Assembly (NCBI RefSeq): GCF_001911425.1
Contig: NZ_MPPL01000001.1
Span: 2,784,265-2,848,264 of the forward strand
DNA: 64,000 nt
Origin: Mucilaginibacter polytrichastri
Lineage (GTDB): Bacteria; Bacteroidota; Bacteroidia; Sphingobacteriales; Sphingobacteriaceae
Direction: 5' to 3'
Made by a program: the position numbers and the translations under genes. Shown in pieces: positions 53,508 through 61,844 of this stretch (the first letter of the stretch is position 1; each line of letters opens with the position of its first letter). Below the pieces are notes generated by a model. The model was not told where the DNA came from and made no database searches. It was given only the letters and a program-made list of their open reading frames with translations.

Positions 53508-53679
53508 CATAATTGTTGTTTTACAGGTAAATAAATGAGTGTTGTTTATTATTTTAACAACCTCTCTTTGTTATAAGTACAACGTTATACATCGCAATGT
53601 GTTTGCCCAGTTTAAACTCAAGGATTATTTAATTAATTGCAAATTAAAACCTACTGTTATTAACTTAAATGCAGATGCG

Positions 53680-53687
53680 TATCTTTG
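53680..53687 (+). promoter_or_regulatory. -7 element TATCTTTG directly before queG
   Basis: A perfect match to TAnnTTTG, ending 5 nt before the ATG at 53693. The transcript would start at or near the start codon. No clear TTG -33 element is at the expected distance (TGTT near 53655-53658). Confidence 0.45.
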
Positions 53688-53692
53688 CATCA

Positions 53693-54628
53693 ATGCTCAA
53701 TAACCGCAACGCATATAGTCAACTCATTAAAGCTGAGGCCCAAAAGCTTGGTTTTTTGTTTTGCGGTATAGCTAAGGCCGAGTTTTTGGAGCAGGAAGCC
53801 CCCCGTTTAGAAAGCTGGCTGCAAAAGGGTATGCACGGAGAAATGGCTTACATGGAAAACTATTTCGATAAGCGGCTCGATCCACGGTTACTCGTGGATG
53901 GTGCAAAGTCGGTGATATCGCTAGGCTTAAATTATTACTCAGATCATCAACAGTCAGACCCCAACGCCCCTAAAATTTCCAAATATGCCTTCGGGGCCGA
54001 TTACCATACGGTAATTAAAGATAAACTGAAGCAACTACTGGCAGTAATTAACGAACAGATTGGCGAAGTTGGCGGCCGTGCATTTGTAGACTCGGCCCCG
54101 GTGCTGGATAAAGCCTGGGCAAAAAAAGCCGGGTTGGGTTGGATTGGTAAAAATTCCAACCTCATTAGTAAAAAAACCGGCTCATTTTTCTTTTTGGCCG
54201 AACTGATTGTAGACATCGAACTGGAGTACGACATTGAACCCACTGCCGACCATTGCGGTACCTGCACCCGTTGTATTGATGCCTGCCCTACCGAGGCAAT
54301 TGTGGCCCCGCAGGTAGTTAACGGCAGCCGTTGTATATCTTACCTTACCATCGAACTTAAAAACGAAATACCAGCAGAATTTAAGGGCAAAATGGATGGA
54401 TGGATGTTTGGATGCGATATTTGCCAGGACGTTTGCCCATGGAACAAGTTTTCTTTATTACATCAGGAACAATCTTTTGCCCCCCATCCCGAACTTTTAG
54501 GCATGAACACCGCCGACTGGAATGACATTACCGAAGATGTGTTTAGAAAAGTATTTAAAAACTCGGCCGTAAAGCGCACCAAATTTGACGGGCTGACCAG
54601 GAATATCAGCTTTTTGAAGAAAATATAG
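53693..54628 (+). CDS. queG: Epoxyqueuosine reductase QueG
   Basis: I start at [20 protein letters not shown] (53693), because the earlier Met at 53669 would lie upstream of the -7 element. 311 residues. N-terminal cobalamin-binding region [15 protein letters not shown] and [19 protein letters not shown]. Two 4Fe-4S clusters: [16 protein letters not shown] (about residue 188) and [10 protein letters not shown] (about 239). It reduces epoxyqueuosine to queuosine in tRNA, the last step of Q biosynthesis. Monocistronic, flanked by a palindromic repeat. Confidence 0.95.
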   Translation: MLNNRNAYSQLIKAEAQKLGFLFCGIAKAEFLEQEAPRLESWLQKGMHGEMAYMENYFDKRLDPRLLVDGAKSVISLGLNYYSDHQQSDPNAPKISKYAFGADYHTVIKDKLKQLLAVINEQIGEVGGRAFVDSAPVLDKAWAKKAGLGWIGKNSNLISKKTGSFFFLAELIVDIELEYDIEPTADHCGTCTRCIDACPTEAIVAPQVVNGSRCISYLTIELKNEIPAEFKGKMDGWMFGCDICQDVCPWNKFSLLHQEQSFAPHPELLGMNTADWNDITEDVFRKVFKNSAVKRTKFDGLTRNISFLKKI

Positions 54629-54639
54629 TAATTAAAAAT

Positions 54640-54724
54640 TTGTCAATTGCGAGATACGAAGCAATCTCATAGCTATACAGATATAGCACGCGATGAGATT
54701 GCCACGCTTCGCCCGCAATGACAA
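54640..54724. repeat. REP-like inverted repeat after queG
   Basis: Arms read from TTGTCAATTGCGAGATACGA and, on the other strand, TTGTCATTGCGGGCGAAGCG, both ending in CAATCTCAT. The 85-bp unit forms a long imperfect hairpin. The motif GTCATTGCGAG...GAAGCAATCTC is a known type of dispersed intergenic repeat in several bacterial groups. It lies between convergent queG and the exonuclease gene. Confidence 0.75.
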
Positions 54725-54733
54725 AATAGGAAA

Positions 54734-55765
54734 TTATCCCTTTTTAAACTTATCAGCCAATAGTTTCAGCATATCCTCATTAACAGGTTTAGCCGGTTCG
54801 TCTTTTTTCCTAACCGGTTGTTGCTGGTTAGGGTTTTGCTGGTATGGTTTAGTGTATGGGCGTTGTTCTGCAGGTTTTGCAGCAGTTGCGGCGCCTTCTG
54901 CCGGTTTTGCTACCGGGGCCGGCTTGGGCTGCTGCACAGGCTTAAGCCTGGCGGCATTACGGGCATCGTTCCAGCGTTTGTAAATGGTTTCTATTTTACG
55001 CTTGGTATACAGCGGAAAATCACCCTGCATCATCCATGAATAATAGCTTGGCTCTACATCAAATACATCCTCTACCTTTTTGCCTTTATGTTTGCCAAAG
55101 TTAAACACCTCGAAACCATCGGCATTAAATACCATACGGCCGGCAAAGTCAACATTTTTATTCATGTTGGTAAATACATGCAACGCCTCAACATCAGCAA
55201 CTACAGGTACAGATTTATTGCCTTCACGATCTTCAAACTCGGTGTTTTCGTAACGTTCCAGTTGTGCAAGCAATACTTCCATAGTGGCACGGGTATCGGC
55301 TTCGGCGCTGTGCGCATTAATAATGTCCTTGCCACAGTAAAAGCGGTAGGCCGCCTTTAAAGTACGCTGCTCCATTTGGTGAAATATATTTTGCACATCA
55401 ACCAGGTGGCGGTTATCAATATCAAACGGTACCCCGGCACGCAAAAACTCCTCCATAATCATCGGGATATCAAATTTATTAGAGTTAAACCCGGCCAGGT
55501 CGCTGTCGCCAATAAACTCGGCAACGGCTGGCGCTAACGCTTTAAAGTTAGGTTCATCTTTAATATCTTCATCATATATACCATGGATGATAGATGTTTC
55601 ATAAGGGATCGGCATTTCGGGATTTACACGCCATGTTTTCACCTCTTCACTACCATCGGGCAATAACCTGATAACAGAAATTTCTACAATACGATCAACC
55701 CCTATGTGTGTACCTGTTGCTTCCAGATCAAAGAAAGCCAATGGGCGCTTTAAATTCAATTTCAT
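54734..55765 (-). CDS. DnaQ-like 3'-5' exonuclease (DEDDh-type), long C-terminus
   Basis: I start at MKLNLKRPLAFFDLEATGTH (55765), not 55819. 343 residues. Exo I AFFDLEATGT, exo II FNSNKFDIPMI and exo III HSAEADTRATMEVLLAQL are all present. After the exonuclease domain come VFNFGKHKGKKVEDV (a small conserved C-terminal domain) and a Pro/Ala/Gln-rich tail (QPKPAPVAKPAEGAA) ending EDMLKLLADKFKKG. It degrades or proofreads DNA, or matures RNA; the role is not fixed by sequence. Confidence 0.88.
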   Translation of the reverse strand: MKLNLKRPLAFFDLEATGTHIGVDRIVEISVIRLLPDGSEEVKTWRVNPEMPIPYETSIIHGIYDEDIKDEPNFKALAPAVAEFIGDSDLAGFNSNKFDIPMIMEEFLRAGVPFDIDNRHLVDVQNIFHQMEQRTLKAAYRFYCGKDIINAHSAEADTRATMEVLLAQLERYENTEFEDREGNKSVPVVADVEALHVFTNMNKNVDFAGRMVFNADGFEVFNFGKHKGKKVEDVFDVEPSYYSWMMQGDFPLYTKRKIETIYKRWNDARNAARLKPVQQPKPAPVAKPAEGAATAAKPAEQRPYTKPYQQNPNQQQPVRKKDEPAKPVNEDMLKLLADKFKKG

Positions 55766-55889
55766 TTGTGTAAAGTCTACACTGCAAAAATCGGAAAAAG
55801 TCTGCTTATACCCGCACAATATATTTTTTAAATGTATTTAGCATTCTGAGATAAAGTATTAATTTAATGCCCACCTAATTGCAATTTTA

Positions 55890-57869
55890 ATGAAGCGTTT
55901 TTTACCCCTTCTTTTTTTATCCTTTATTACTTATTATCAATCATTTGCCCAGAATTTTGATTTCGGAAAAACCACCGAACAGGAAATGCAGATGAAAAGC
56001 TATGACAAGGATACCAGTGCGCACGCCGTTGTATTGAATGAATACGGCAAAGCCTACATGACCACTGGCGGCGACCATATCAGGCTGCAATTTGAGCACC
56101 ACGTTAAAATTAAGATTTTTGACAGCAAGGCTTTTGAGCAGCAAGGCAACATTGTTATAGACCTTTATAAGGAAGATAACGACAGTTTTGAAACAGCGGG
56201 TAATATTGATGCCGTAACCACTTACCTTGATAATGATGGTATTATGCGGCAAACACAATTAGACCCGGCAAAAATTTTCAAGGTTAACCAAAACAAACAC
56301 CATAACCTGGTTAAGTTTGATATGCCTAATATGCGTAAAGGCTGTGTTATTGAATATAAGTATACCACAGAGTCGCCATTTGTATTCAATTTTGAAACCT
56401 GGAAATTTCAGTCAGAGATTCCTAAAATACATTCGGAGTACCATGCTAATATCCCGGCTGTTTATCAATATAACATTAGTTTAAGAGGCGCTTTAAAACT
56501 TACAAAAAACACATCAGAACTGGATAGGGATTGCTTTTCGTTTTACGGCACCAAGTGCGATTGCAGCAACCTCACGTTTATAATGGATAATATCCCCGCG
56601 TTTGTTGAGGAAGAGCATATGACGGCATCTAAAAACTTCATGTCGGCCATTTATTTCGAGCTATCAGAATACGTTAACTTTAATAATGGTGTAAAAATGA
56701 AGCTTACCAAAGAGTGGAAGGATATAGATTATCTTTTTAAAACCCATGAGCTTTTTGGCAGCCAGATAAAACGGAGCGGTTTAATGAAAGACCGCATTGG
56801 CGGTTTAATTGCTAATAAGCCAGATGACCTTTCAAAAGCGCAGGCCATTTATCAGTACATGCAAAAAACATTTAAGTGGAATGACTACTACGGTGTATTT
56901 AGCGAAGATGGCATACGCAAAGCACAGGATATACATACAGGTAACATAGGCGATATAAACCTTTCGCTAATTGCCGCACTTAAAGCTGCAGATATTAATA
57001 CAGAAGCCGTGTTAATATCCACTCGTGACCATGGGGTTATCAACAGGCTTTTCCCAGTGGCGAGCGACTTTGATTACGTAGTAGCCAAGATTAACATTGG
57101 CGACAAAAGTTACCTGCTAGATGCCTCAGACCCCTTGCTTGCATTTGGCATGTTGCCACTTCGTTGTATTAATGACCAGGGCCGGGTAATTAGTTTTGAG
57201 AAACCATCTTACTGGCTCGACATTACAGAACCGCAAAAGAAAACTACAACTACCGCTTTCGATCTTACCTTGCAGCCGGATGGAAAACTGACCGGCACAT
57301 TTAAAGAGTTTTCGAGCGGGTATGCCGGATATTTGAAACGCAAAGAAATTAAAAAATTTAATTCTGTTGATGAATATGTAGAAGATTTGGATGGCCGTTA
57401 TCCTAAAGTTAAGATTCTAAAATCAGAAATACAAGGCTTGGATAGCCTTAGCGGATATCTGGCCGAATCTTATGAGGTTGAAATAAATGCTTACAAAGGG
57501 CTGGATCATCAATCGTTAAGCCTCAACCCATTTATTTTTGGCCATATTAAAGTAAATCCCTTTAAATTAGAAGACAGGAGTTTCCCTATAGATATGGGTA
57601 TGCCTACGGAAGACAGGTTTAACCTAACCATACATTTACCAGCCAATTTTGTAGTAGAAAGCGGCACTAAAAATATTGCTATTGGCTTGCCAAACAACGG
57701 AGGCCGGATCATCACTGATTTTACAAACAATACCGAAAGTTGCACCTATTCTGAGGCTATTGTATTTGCCAAGCCCGTGTACAGCGTTTCCGAATATCCC
57801 TACCTAAAGGAGTTTTTCAACAAGATCATCCAATCAGAAGGTTCGGAAATAATTTTCAAGAAAAAATAA
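55890..57869 (+). CDS. DUF3857/transglutaminase-fold secreted protein, catalytic Cys absent
   Basis: 659 residues with a signal peptide (LLFLSFITYYQSFAQ). The DUF3857 beta domain (HAVVLNEYGKAYMTTGG, HHVKIKIFDSKAFE) is followed by a transglutaminase-like core. Where the paralogue has GDCKGL, this protein has GDINLSL, so the nucleophile Cys is missing and the protein may be structural or binding. It overlaps the next gene by one base (TAATGA), so both are translated together. Such proteins in Bacteroidota have no firm role. Confidence 0.82.
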   Translation: MKRFLPLLFLSFITYYQSFAQNFDFGKTTEQEMQMKSYDKDTSAHAVVLNEYGKAYMTTGGDHIRLQFEHHVKIKIFDSKAFEQQGNIVIDLYKEDNDSFETAGNIDAVTTYLDNDGIMRQTQLDPAKIFKVNQNKHHNLVKFDMPNMRKGCVIEYKYTTESPFVFNFETWKFQSEIPKIHSEYHANIPAVYQYNISLRGALKLTKNTSELDRDCFSFYGTKCDCSNLTFIMDNIPAFVEEEHMTASKNFMSAIYFELSEYVNFNNGVKMKLTKEWKDIDYLFKTHELFGSQIKRSGLMKDRIGGLIANKPDDLSKAQAIYQYMQKTFKWNDYYGVFSEDGIRKAQDIHTGNIGDINLSLIAALKAADINTEAVLISTRDHGVINRLFPVASDFDYVVAKINIGDKSYLLDASDPLLAFGMLPLRCINDQGRVISFEKPSYWLDITEPQKKTTTTAFDLTLQPDGKLTGTFKEFSSGYAGYLKRKEIKKFNSVDEYVEDLDGRYPKVKILKSEIQGLDSLSGYLAESYEVEINAYKGLDHQSLSLNPFIFGHIKVNPFKLEDRSFPIDMGMPTEDRFNLTIHLPANFVVESGTKNIAIGLPNNGGRIITDFTNNTESCTYSEAIVFAKPVYSVSEYPYLKEFFNKIIQSEGSEIIFKKK

Positions 57870-59779
57870 TGAAGACCATTTTATTTGCGGCTGCTTTATG
57901 CCTCGGCATTTGCCAATTGAGCCAGGCACAGAATTACGGAATTGACCTTATACCCAAAAAACTGCTACCCTATGCCGGTGCAGTAGTACGCACTGATGAA
58001 ACAACCATTACCATAAAAGATAATGACAACGTAACCTACCATGTAAAGCATGCGATTACGGTATTAAATAAAAATGGTGCAGATGAGGCCGAAATAGTTT
58101 TGTGGCATAATAAAAGCAGGATTATTAAATCTGTAAAAGGCATCATTTATAACGAATACGGCCAGCCTGTAAGTAAGTTTAGCGAAAGTAACTTTAAGGA
58201 TGATAATGCCTACGATGGCTTTTCGCTATTTGAAGATGAGCGGGTAAAATATTATAATCCACCGGTTACCACTTATCCTTACACGGTTGAATGTGAATAC
58301 GACTTGCGTACCAATCAGAGTTTAAATATAAGTCCATGGTTCCCGGTTAATTCAAGCGGTGTGTCTGTGGAGCATAGCACTTACACGCTGCTGTGTAAAC
58401 CAGGTACAAACATCAGGTACAAAGAAACAAGCTACCCCGACACGGTTGAAACCGCTACTGATGATAAAGGTATGAAAAGCTATAACTGGAAACTAGATAA
58501 CATACCGGCACGCAGGGCCGAGCCTTATAGCCCTAATAAGTTAAATTACATCACCAGTGTACACATCGCTCCAAAAGATTTTATTTATGAGGGTGTTGCA
58601 GGCAGCTACACCAATTGGAACGAATTAGGTAAATGGATCTATGATAAGCTACTCATCAGCCGTTCGCAATTATCGCCGGAAACTGTACAGCAAATGAAAG
58701 ACCTGACGGCAGGCATCACCGACCCTAAAGAAAAAGCCAGGAAGATCTATGAGTATATGCAACACAAATCACGCTATGTGAGCATCCAGATCGGTATTGG
58801 CGGTTACCAGCCTTTCCCGGCCAAAGAAGTAGACCAATTGAGTTATGGTGATTGCAAAGGACTGGTAAACTATACCCAAGCCTTGTTAAAAGCAGTAAAT
58901 ATCGATTCTTATTACTGTGTTGTAAAGTCGGGCAGTGAAAAGGCAAGCCTTAAAAGTGATTTTGCCAGTATGGATCAGGCCGATCATATTATCTTATGCA
59001 TGCCTTTTAAGAGCGACACTACCTGGTTAGAGTGTACCAATAAAACTATTCCGTTTGGATATTTAGGCGATTTTACCGACGATAGATGGGTGTTGGCCTG
59101 TACCCCGGATGGTGGTAAACTTTTACACACCCCCAAATATGCCGCACCAGAAAACAAAGAGGAAATAAAAGCAAACTTTGCCCTTAATGAGAACGGTGAA
59201 CTTAAAGGCGATATAGTAACTACATCAAGAGGTTCGCAATATGAAAACGAAGACGGTATGCTTACAGAATCGTACCAGGACCAGGTTAAACACACACAAA
59301 AACAGTATCCTATTAACAACATGGAGATAGAGACACTGAAATTTACGGCAGATAAAAACATTAAGCCGGTACTCACCGAGCAGTTAAAACTCACGGCGCA
59401 TGAATATGCCACAACCGAAGACGGAAAATTACATTTTATGATAAACTCGGTTAACCGCATATCAACCACGCCGCATGAAATACGTAACCGCGTTAACCCA
59501 ATGTACATTAACAGGGGTTATACAGATGAAGATGTAATTACCTATACCCTACCAGATGGCTACCACGCCGACAGGGCATTGCTAGACGTTAAATTGCATA
59601 AGGACTTTGGTAATTACATAGCTAATATAACCATTAAAGATAATCGGCTGGTGTACACCCGTAAAATGCAATTGATAGACGGCACCTATACCAAAGAAGC
59701 CTACAATGAGTTGGTTGACTTTTACCAGGCCGTAGTAGATGCCGATAATTATACCATTACCATGGTTAAAAACAAATAG
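57869..59779 (+). CDS. DUF3857/transglutaminase-fold secreted protein, catalytic Cys present
   Basis: 636 residues; signal peptide TILFAAALCLGICQLSQAQ. The DUF3857 part has HVKHAITVLNKNGADEAE and VVTTYPYTVECEYD. The transglutaminase core has YEYMQHKSRYVSIQIGIGGY, the nucleophile in LSYGDCKGLVNYTQALL and the His of DHIILCMPF. The two tandem genes arose by duplication and differ in the active site. Probably outer-membrane or periplasmic. Function not known. Confidence 0.85.
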   Translation: MKTILFAAALCLGICQLSQAQNYGIDLIPKKLLPYAGAVVRTDETTITIKDNDNVTYHVKHAITVLNKNGADEAEIVLWHNKSRIIKSVKGIIYNEYGQPVSKFSESNFKDDNAYDGFSLFEDERVKYYNPPVTTYPYTVECEYDLRTNQSLNISPWFPVNSSGVSVEHSTYTLLCKPGTNIRYKETSYPDTVETATDDKGMKSYNWKLDNIPARRAEPYSPNKLNYITSVHIAPKDFIYEGVAGSYTNWNELGKWIYDKLLISRSQLSPETVQQMKDLTAGITDPKEKARKIYEYMQHKSRYVSIQIGIGGYQPFPAKEVDQLSYGDCKGLVNYTQALLKAVNIDSYYCVVKSGSEKASLKSDFASMDQADHIILCMPFKSDTTWLECTNKTIPFGYLGDFTDDRWVLACTPDGGKLLHTPKYAAPENKEEIKANFALNENGELKGDIVTTSRGSQYENEDGMLTESYQDQVKHTQKQYPINNMEIETLKFTADKNIKPVLTEQLKLTAHEYATTEDGKLHFMINSVNRISTTPHEIRNRVNPMYINRGYTDEDVITYTLPDGYHADRALLDVKLHKDFGNYIANITIKDNRLVYTRKMQLIDGTYTKEAYNELVDFYQAVVDADNYTITMVKNK

Positions 59780-59793
59780 AAGCGTAACAAAAC

Positions 59794-60369
59794 CTACTGA
59801 GCACCCGAAGCATCTGCAGTGGTTGCCGACATAATTGAACCCGCCCTTGAGAAGTATTTATACATAGACGGATCGCGCAGTTTAATAATAATAACACCCC
59901 TGCGGGTACTGGCATGCACCACATACCCATTTTGCAGATATACACCCACGTGGCTAAACTTTTTACCATCGAAATCGAAGAACACCAGGTCGCCCTCCTG
60001 TAATTCGTCTTCGTACTTGCGTTTGATCACGTTGATCTGCTGGCTGGTCATCCGTGGTATATTGATGCCGAATACCTGCTGCTCTAATAAATAAGCCAGG
60101 CCGGAGCAGTCTACCCCATTTTTATCCAGACCGCCGAAACGGTAAGGCGTACCGCTCCACTCTTCAATAAAATTGTATAAGCGCCCATTTTGGATACTGC
60201 TTTTATCTACACCCATAATTTCGGCATACTTATCGGCAATAAAGCCCTGTGGTTTAACTACTTCACCGGGACTACCCTTTAGTACCGCTTTTTTTGATTT
60301 ACACGAGGTGATCAAAAACACGGCAGCAAATAAAATAAAGACTAATTTACAGGTACGGCTCGTAATCAT
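59794..60369 (-). CDS. NlpC/P60 (C40) peptidoglycan endopeptidase, lipoprotein
   Basis: 191 residues; the lipoprotein signal ends ITSCKSKKAVLK. Catalytic Cys in GVDCSGLAYLLEQQ (about residue 88), His in FSHVGVYLQNGYVVHAST. Members cut D-Glu-meso-DAP bonds in cell-wall peptides. Convergent with the DUF3857 pair, 14 bp apart. Confidence 0.92.
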   Translation of the reverse strand: MITSRTCKLVFILFAAVFLITSCKSKKAVLKGSPGEVVKPQGFIADKYAEIMGVDKSSIQNGRLYNFIEEWSGTPYRFGGLDKNGVDCSGLAYLLEQQVFGINIPRMTSQQINVIKRKYEDELQEGDLVFFDFDGKKFSHVGVYLQNGYVVHASTRRGVIIIKLRDPSMYKYFSRAGSIMSATTADASGAQ

Positions 60370-60429
60370 GTGCCCAATATAGCGGGCTTTAATTGTAAGT
60401 TAAAATCAATCTTATAAACATATCAACAA

Positions 60430-61725
60430 TTACTGTTTACCCACACCCTCGTTCAGGTGTTCGGCTTTCCAGCGCATGGCTTCCAGTATACGGTTGTGGC
60501 CGCTTGGGTGATCAAAAAAGAAGATCTCTTCCCAGTAACCCGGGTTCATTTTACGGTAAGTGGATAGCTTGATGGCCACCCTGGCAAAAGCATCGGGTTG
60601 CCGTGCAGTATTGAGGCCAAACATATCGGCCTCAATTTCTTGCGTGCGGATTATCGTATTAAAAACCGGGGTAGCAAAAAACATAAATACAGAGAATATC
60701 AACATTAGTAGCGGATAACCTGCAATATCTTTTAGATCCACGATCATTGACCGGAAAGTTCCCCTTGCCAGCACTTTATTTAAAGCCCAGTTAACAAAGG
60801 CAAAACCGATAAATATAATGATCAGAAACATGGCGACCATTTTGTAGATGTGGTTAAGCACATAATGGCCCAACTCGTGCCCCATTACAGCTTGTATCTC
60901 CTGCGGAGTACATTGTTTAAGGAGGTTATCATTCAGCGAAACCCTGGTAGTACCTGCAAAGCCGCTTACATTGGCGCTGATACGGTCGCTTTGTTTAGAG
61001 GCATCAAACTGATAAACATTGGTAGCCGGTACATTATTGGCACGGGCCATAGATAATATCCCCTCTTTTACCTTGGTATCTGCCAGTGGCTGGTATTTAT
61101 TAAACAGCGGGCTGATAAATACCGGGGCCACCAAAGCGCCTATAATTAAAAATATTAATGCAATACCGGTACACCATTTCCACCAGTTTTGGCCGGTACG
61201 CCTGATAAAGATGTAAAACACCATAATAACCAGGCTTCCAAAAACTACAGCAAGGCCAAGGCTAATCATTTCCTCACGCAACCACTGCACAAAGCTCAGG
61301 TTCGAGAGGTTGTACTGATGCTCCCTAAAGTAGCCTACATAAACACCCAGCGGAAAGCTTAATACATAAGAGATTAAAGCGTAGATGGCCACGTATAAAA
61401 AATTCTGAATATTGCTGTTTTTGCTGATCCTGGTTACCAGCTTTTTAAGCCAAACCGCTATCCCTGTAAAATAGAATATAACCACCACGGCAATACCGTA
61501 AATGAGGTTCCATAAAATGAGCCAGTAACCGCCCTCAAAATAAGCATCAGATTTGGCCTTATCCTTTTGCGGGATGCTATCCATATAAGCCTGTGTAGCG
61601 GCTTCGTAATTAAATTTTTTGATAGCGGTATCTGTCTTCTGCACCGTGGCAGCACTATCAGCCGCAGCGAAAGAAACACCGATAAAACAGAAGCAAAACA
61701 ACAGGATAAGTAAAGAACCTTTCAT
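60430..61725 (-). CDS. M48-family (Ste24-like) zinc metalloprotease
   Basis: 431 residues with a signal-like first hydrophobic segment and about six more membrane helices. Zinc motif HELGHYVLNH at about residue 281, distal Glu in EIEADMFGLN. The N-terminal DUF-like region and NVSGFAGTTRVSLNDNLL match the CAAX/Ste24 family. It is an inner-membrane protease with a quality-control or protein-processing role. Confidence 0.92.
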   Translation of the reverse strand: MKGSLLILLFCFCFIGVSFAAADSAATVQKTDTAIKKFNYEAATQAYMDSIPQKDKAKSDAYFEGGYWLILWNLIYGIAVVVIFYFTGIAVWLKKLVTRISKNSNIQNFLYVAIYALISYVLSFPLGVYVGYFREHQYNLSNLSFVQWLREEMISLGLAVVFGSLVIMVFYIFIRRTGQNWWKWCTGIALIFLIIGALVAPVFISPLFNKYQPLADTKVKEGILSMARANNVPATNVYQFDASKQSDRISANVSGFAGTTRVSLNDNLLKQCTPQEIQAVMGHELGHYVLNHIYKMVAMFLIIIFIGFAFVNWALNKVLARGTFRSMIVDLKDIAGYPLLMLIFSVFMFFATPVFNTIIRTQEIEADMFGLNTARQPDAFARVAIKLSTYRKMNPGYWEEIFFFDHPSGHNRILEAMRWKAEHLNEGVGKQ

Positions 61726-61844
61726 GATGAGGGGTTAAGTATTTGCATGTTTGACACCAAAGCGCCAAAACTGTTACTAAATATACCGATTAAGTTTAAG
61801 ACAACCTAACTGGCAAACGTAACAGACAACACACAATCAATCAC

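Noticed and set aside
54693-54983. ORF on + strand over the exonuclease C-terminus
   Set aside because: Shadow of the Pro/Ala-rich tail of the minus-strand exonuclease; no domain and odd composition.
58984-59508. 174-codon - strand ORF within the second DUF3857 gene
   Set aside because: Antisense shadow of a conserved gene.
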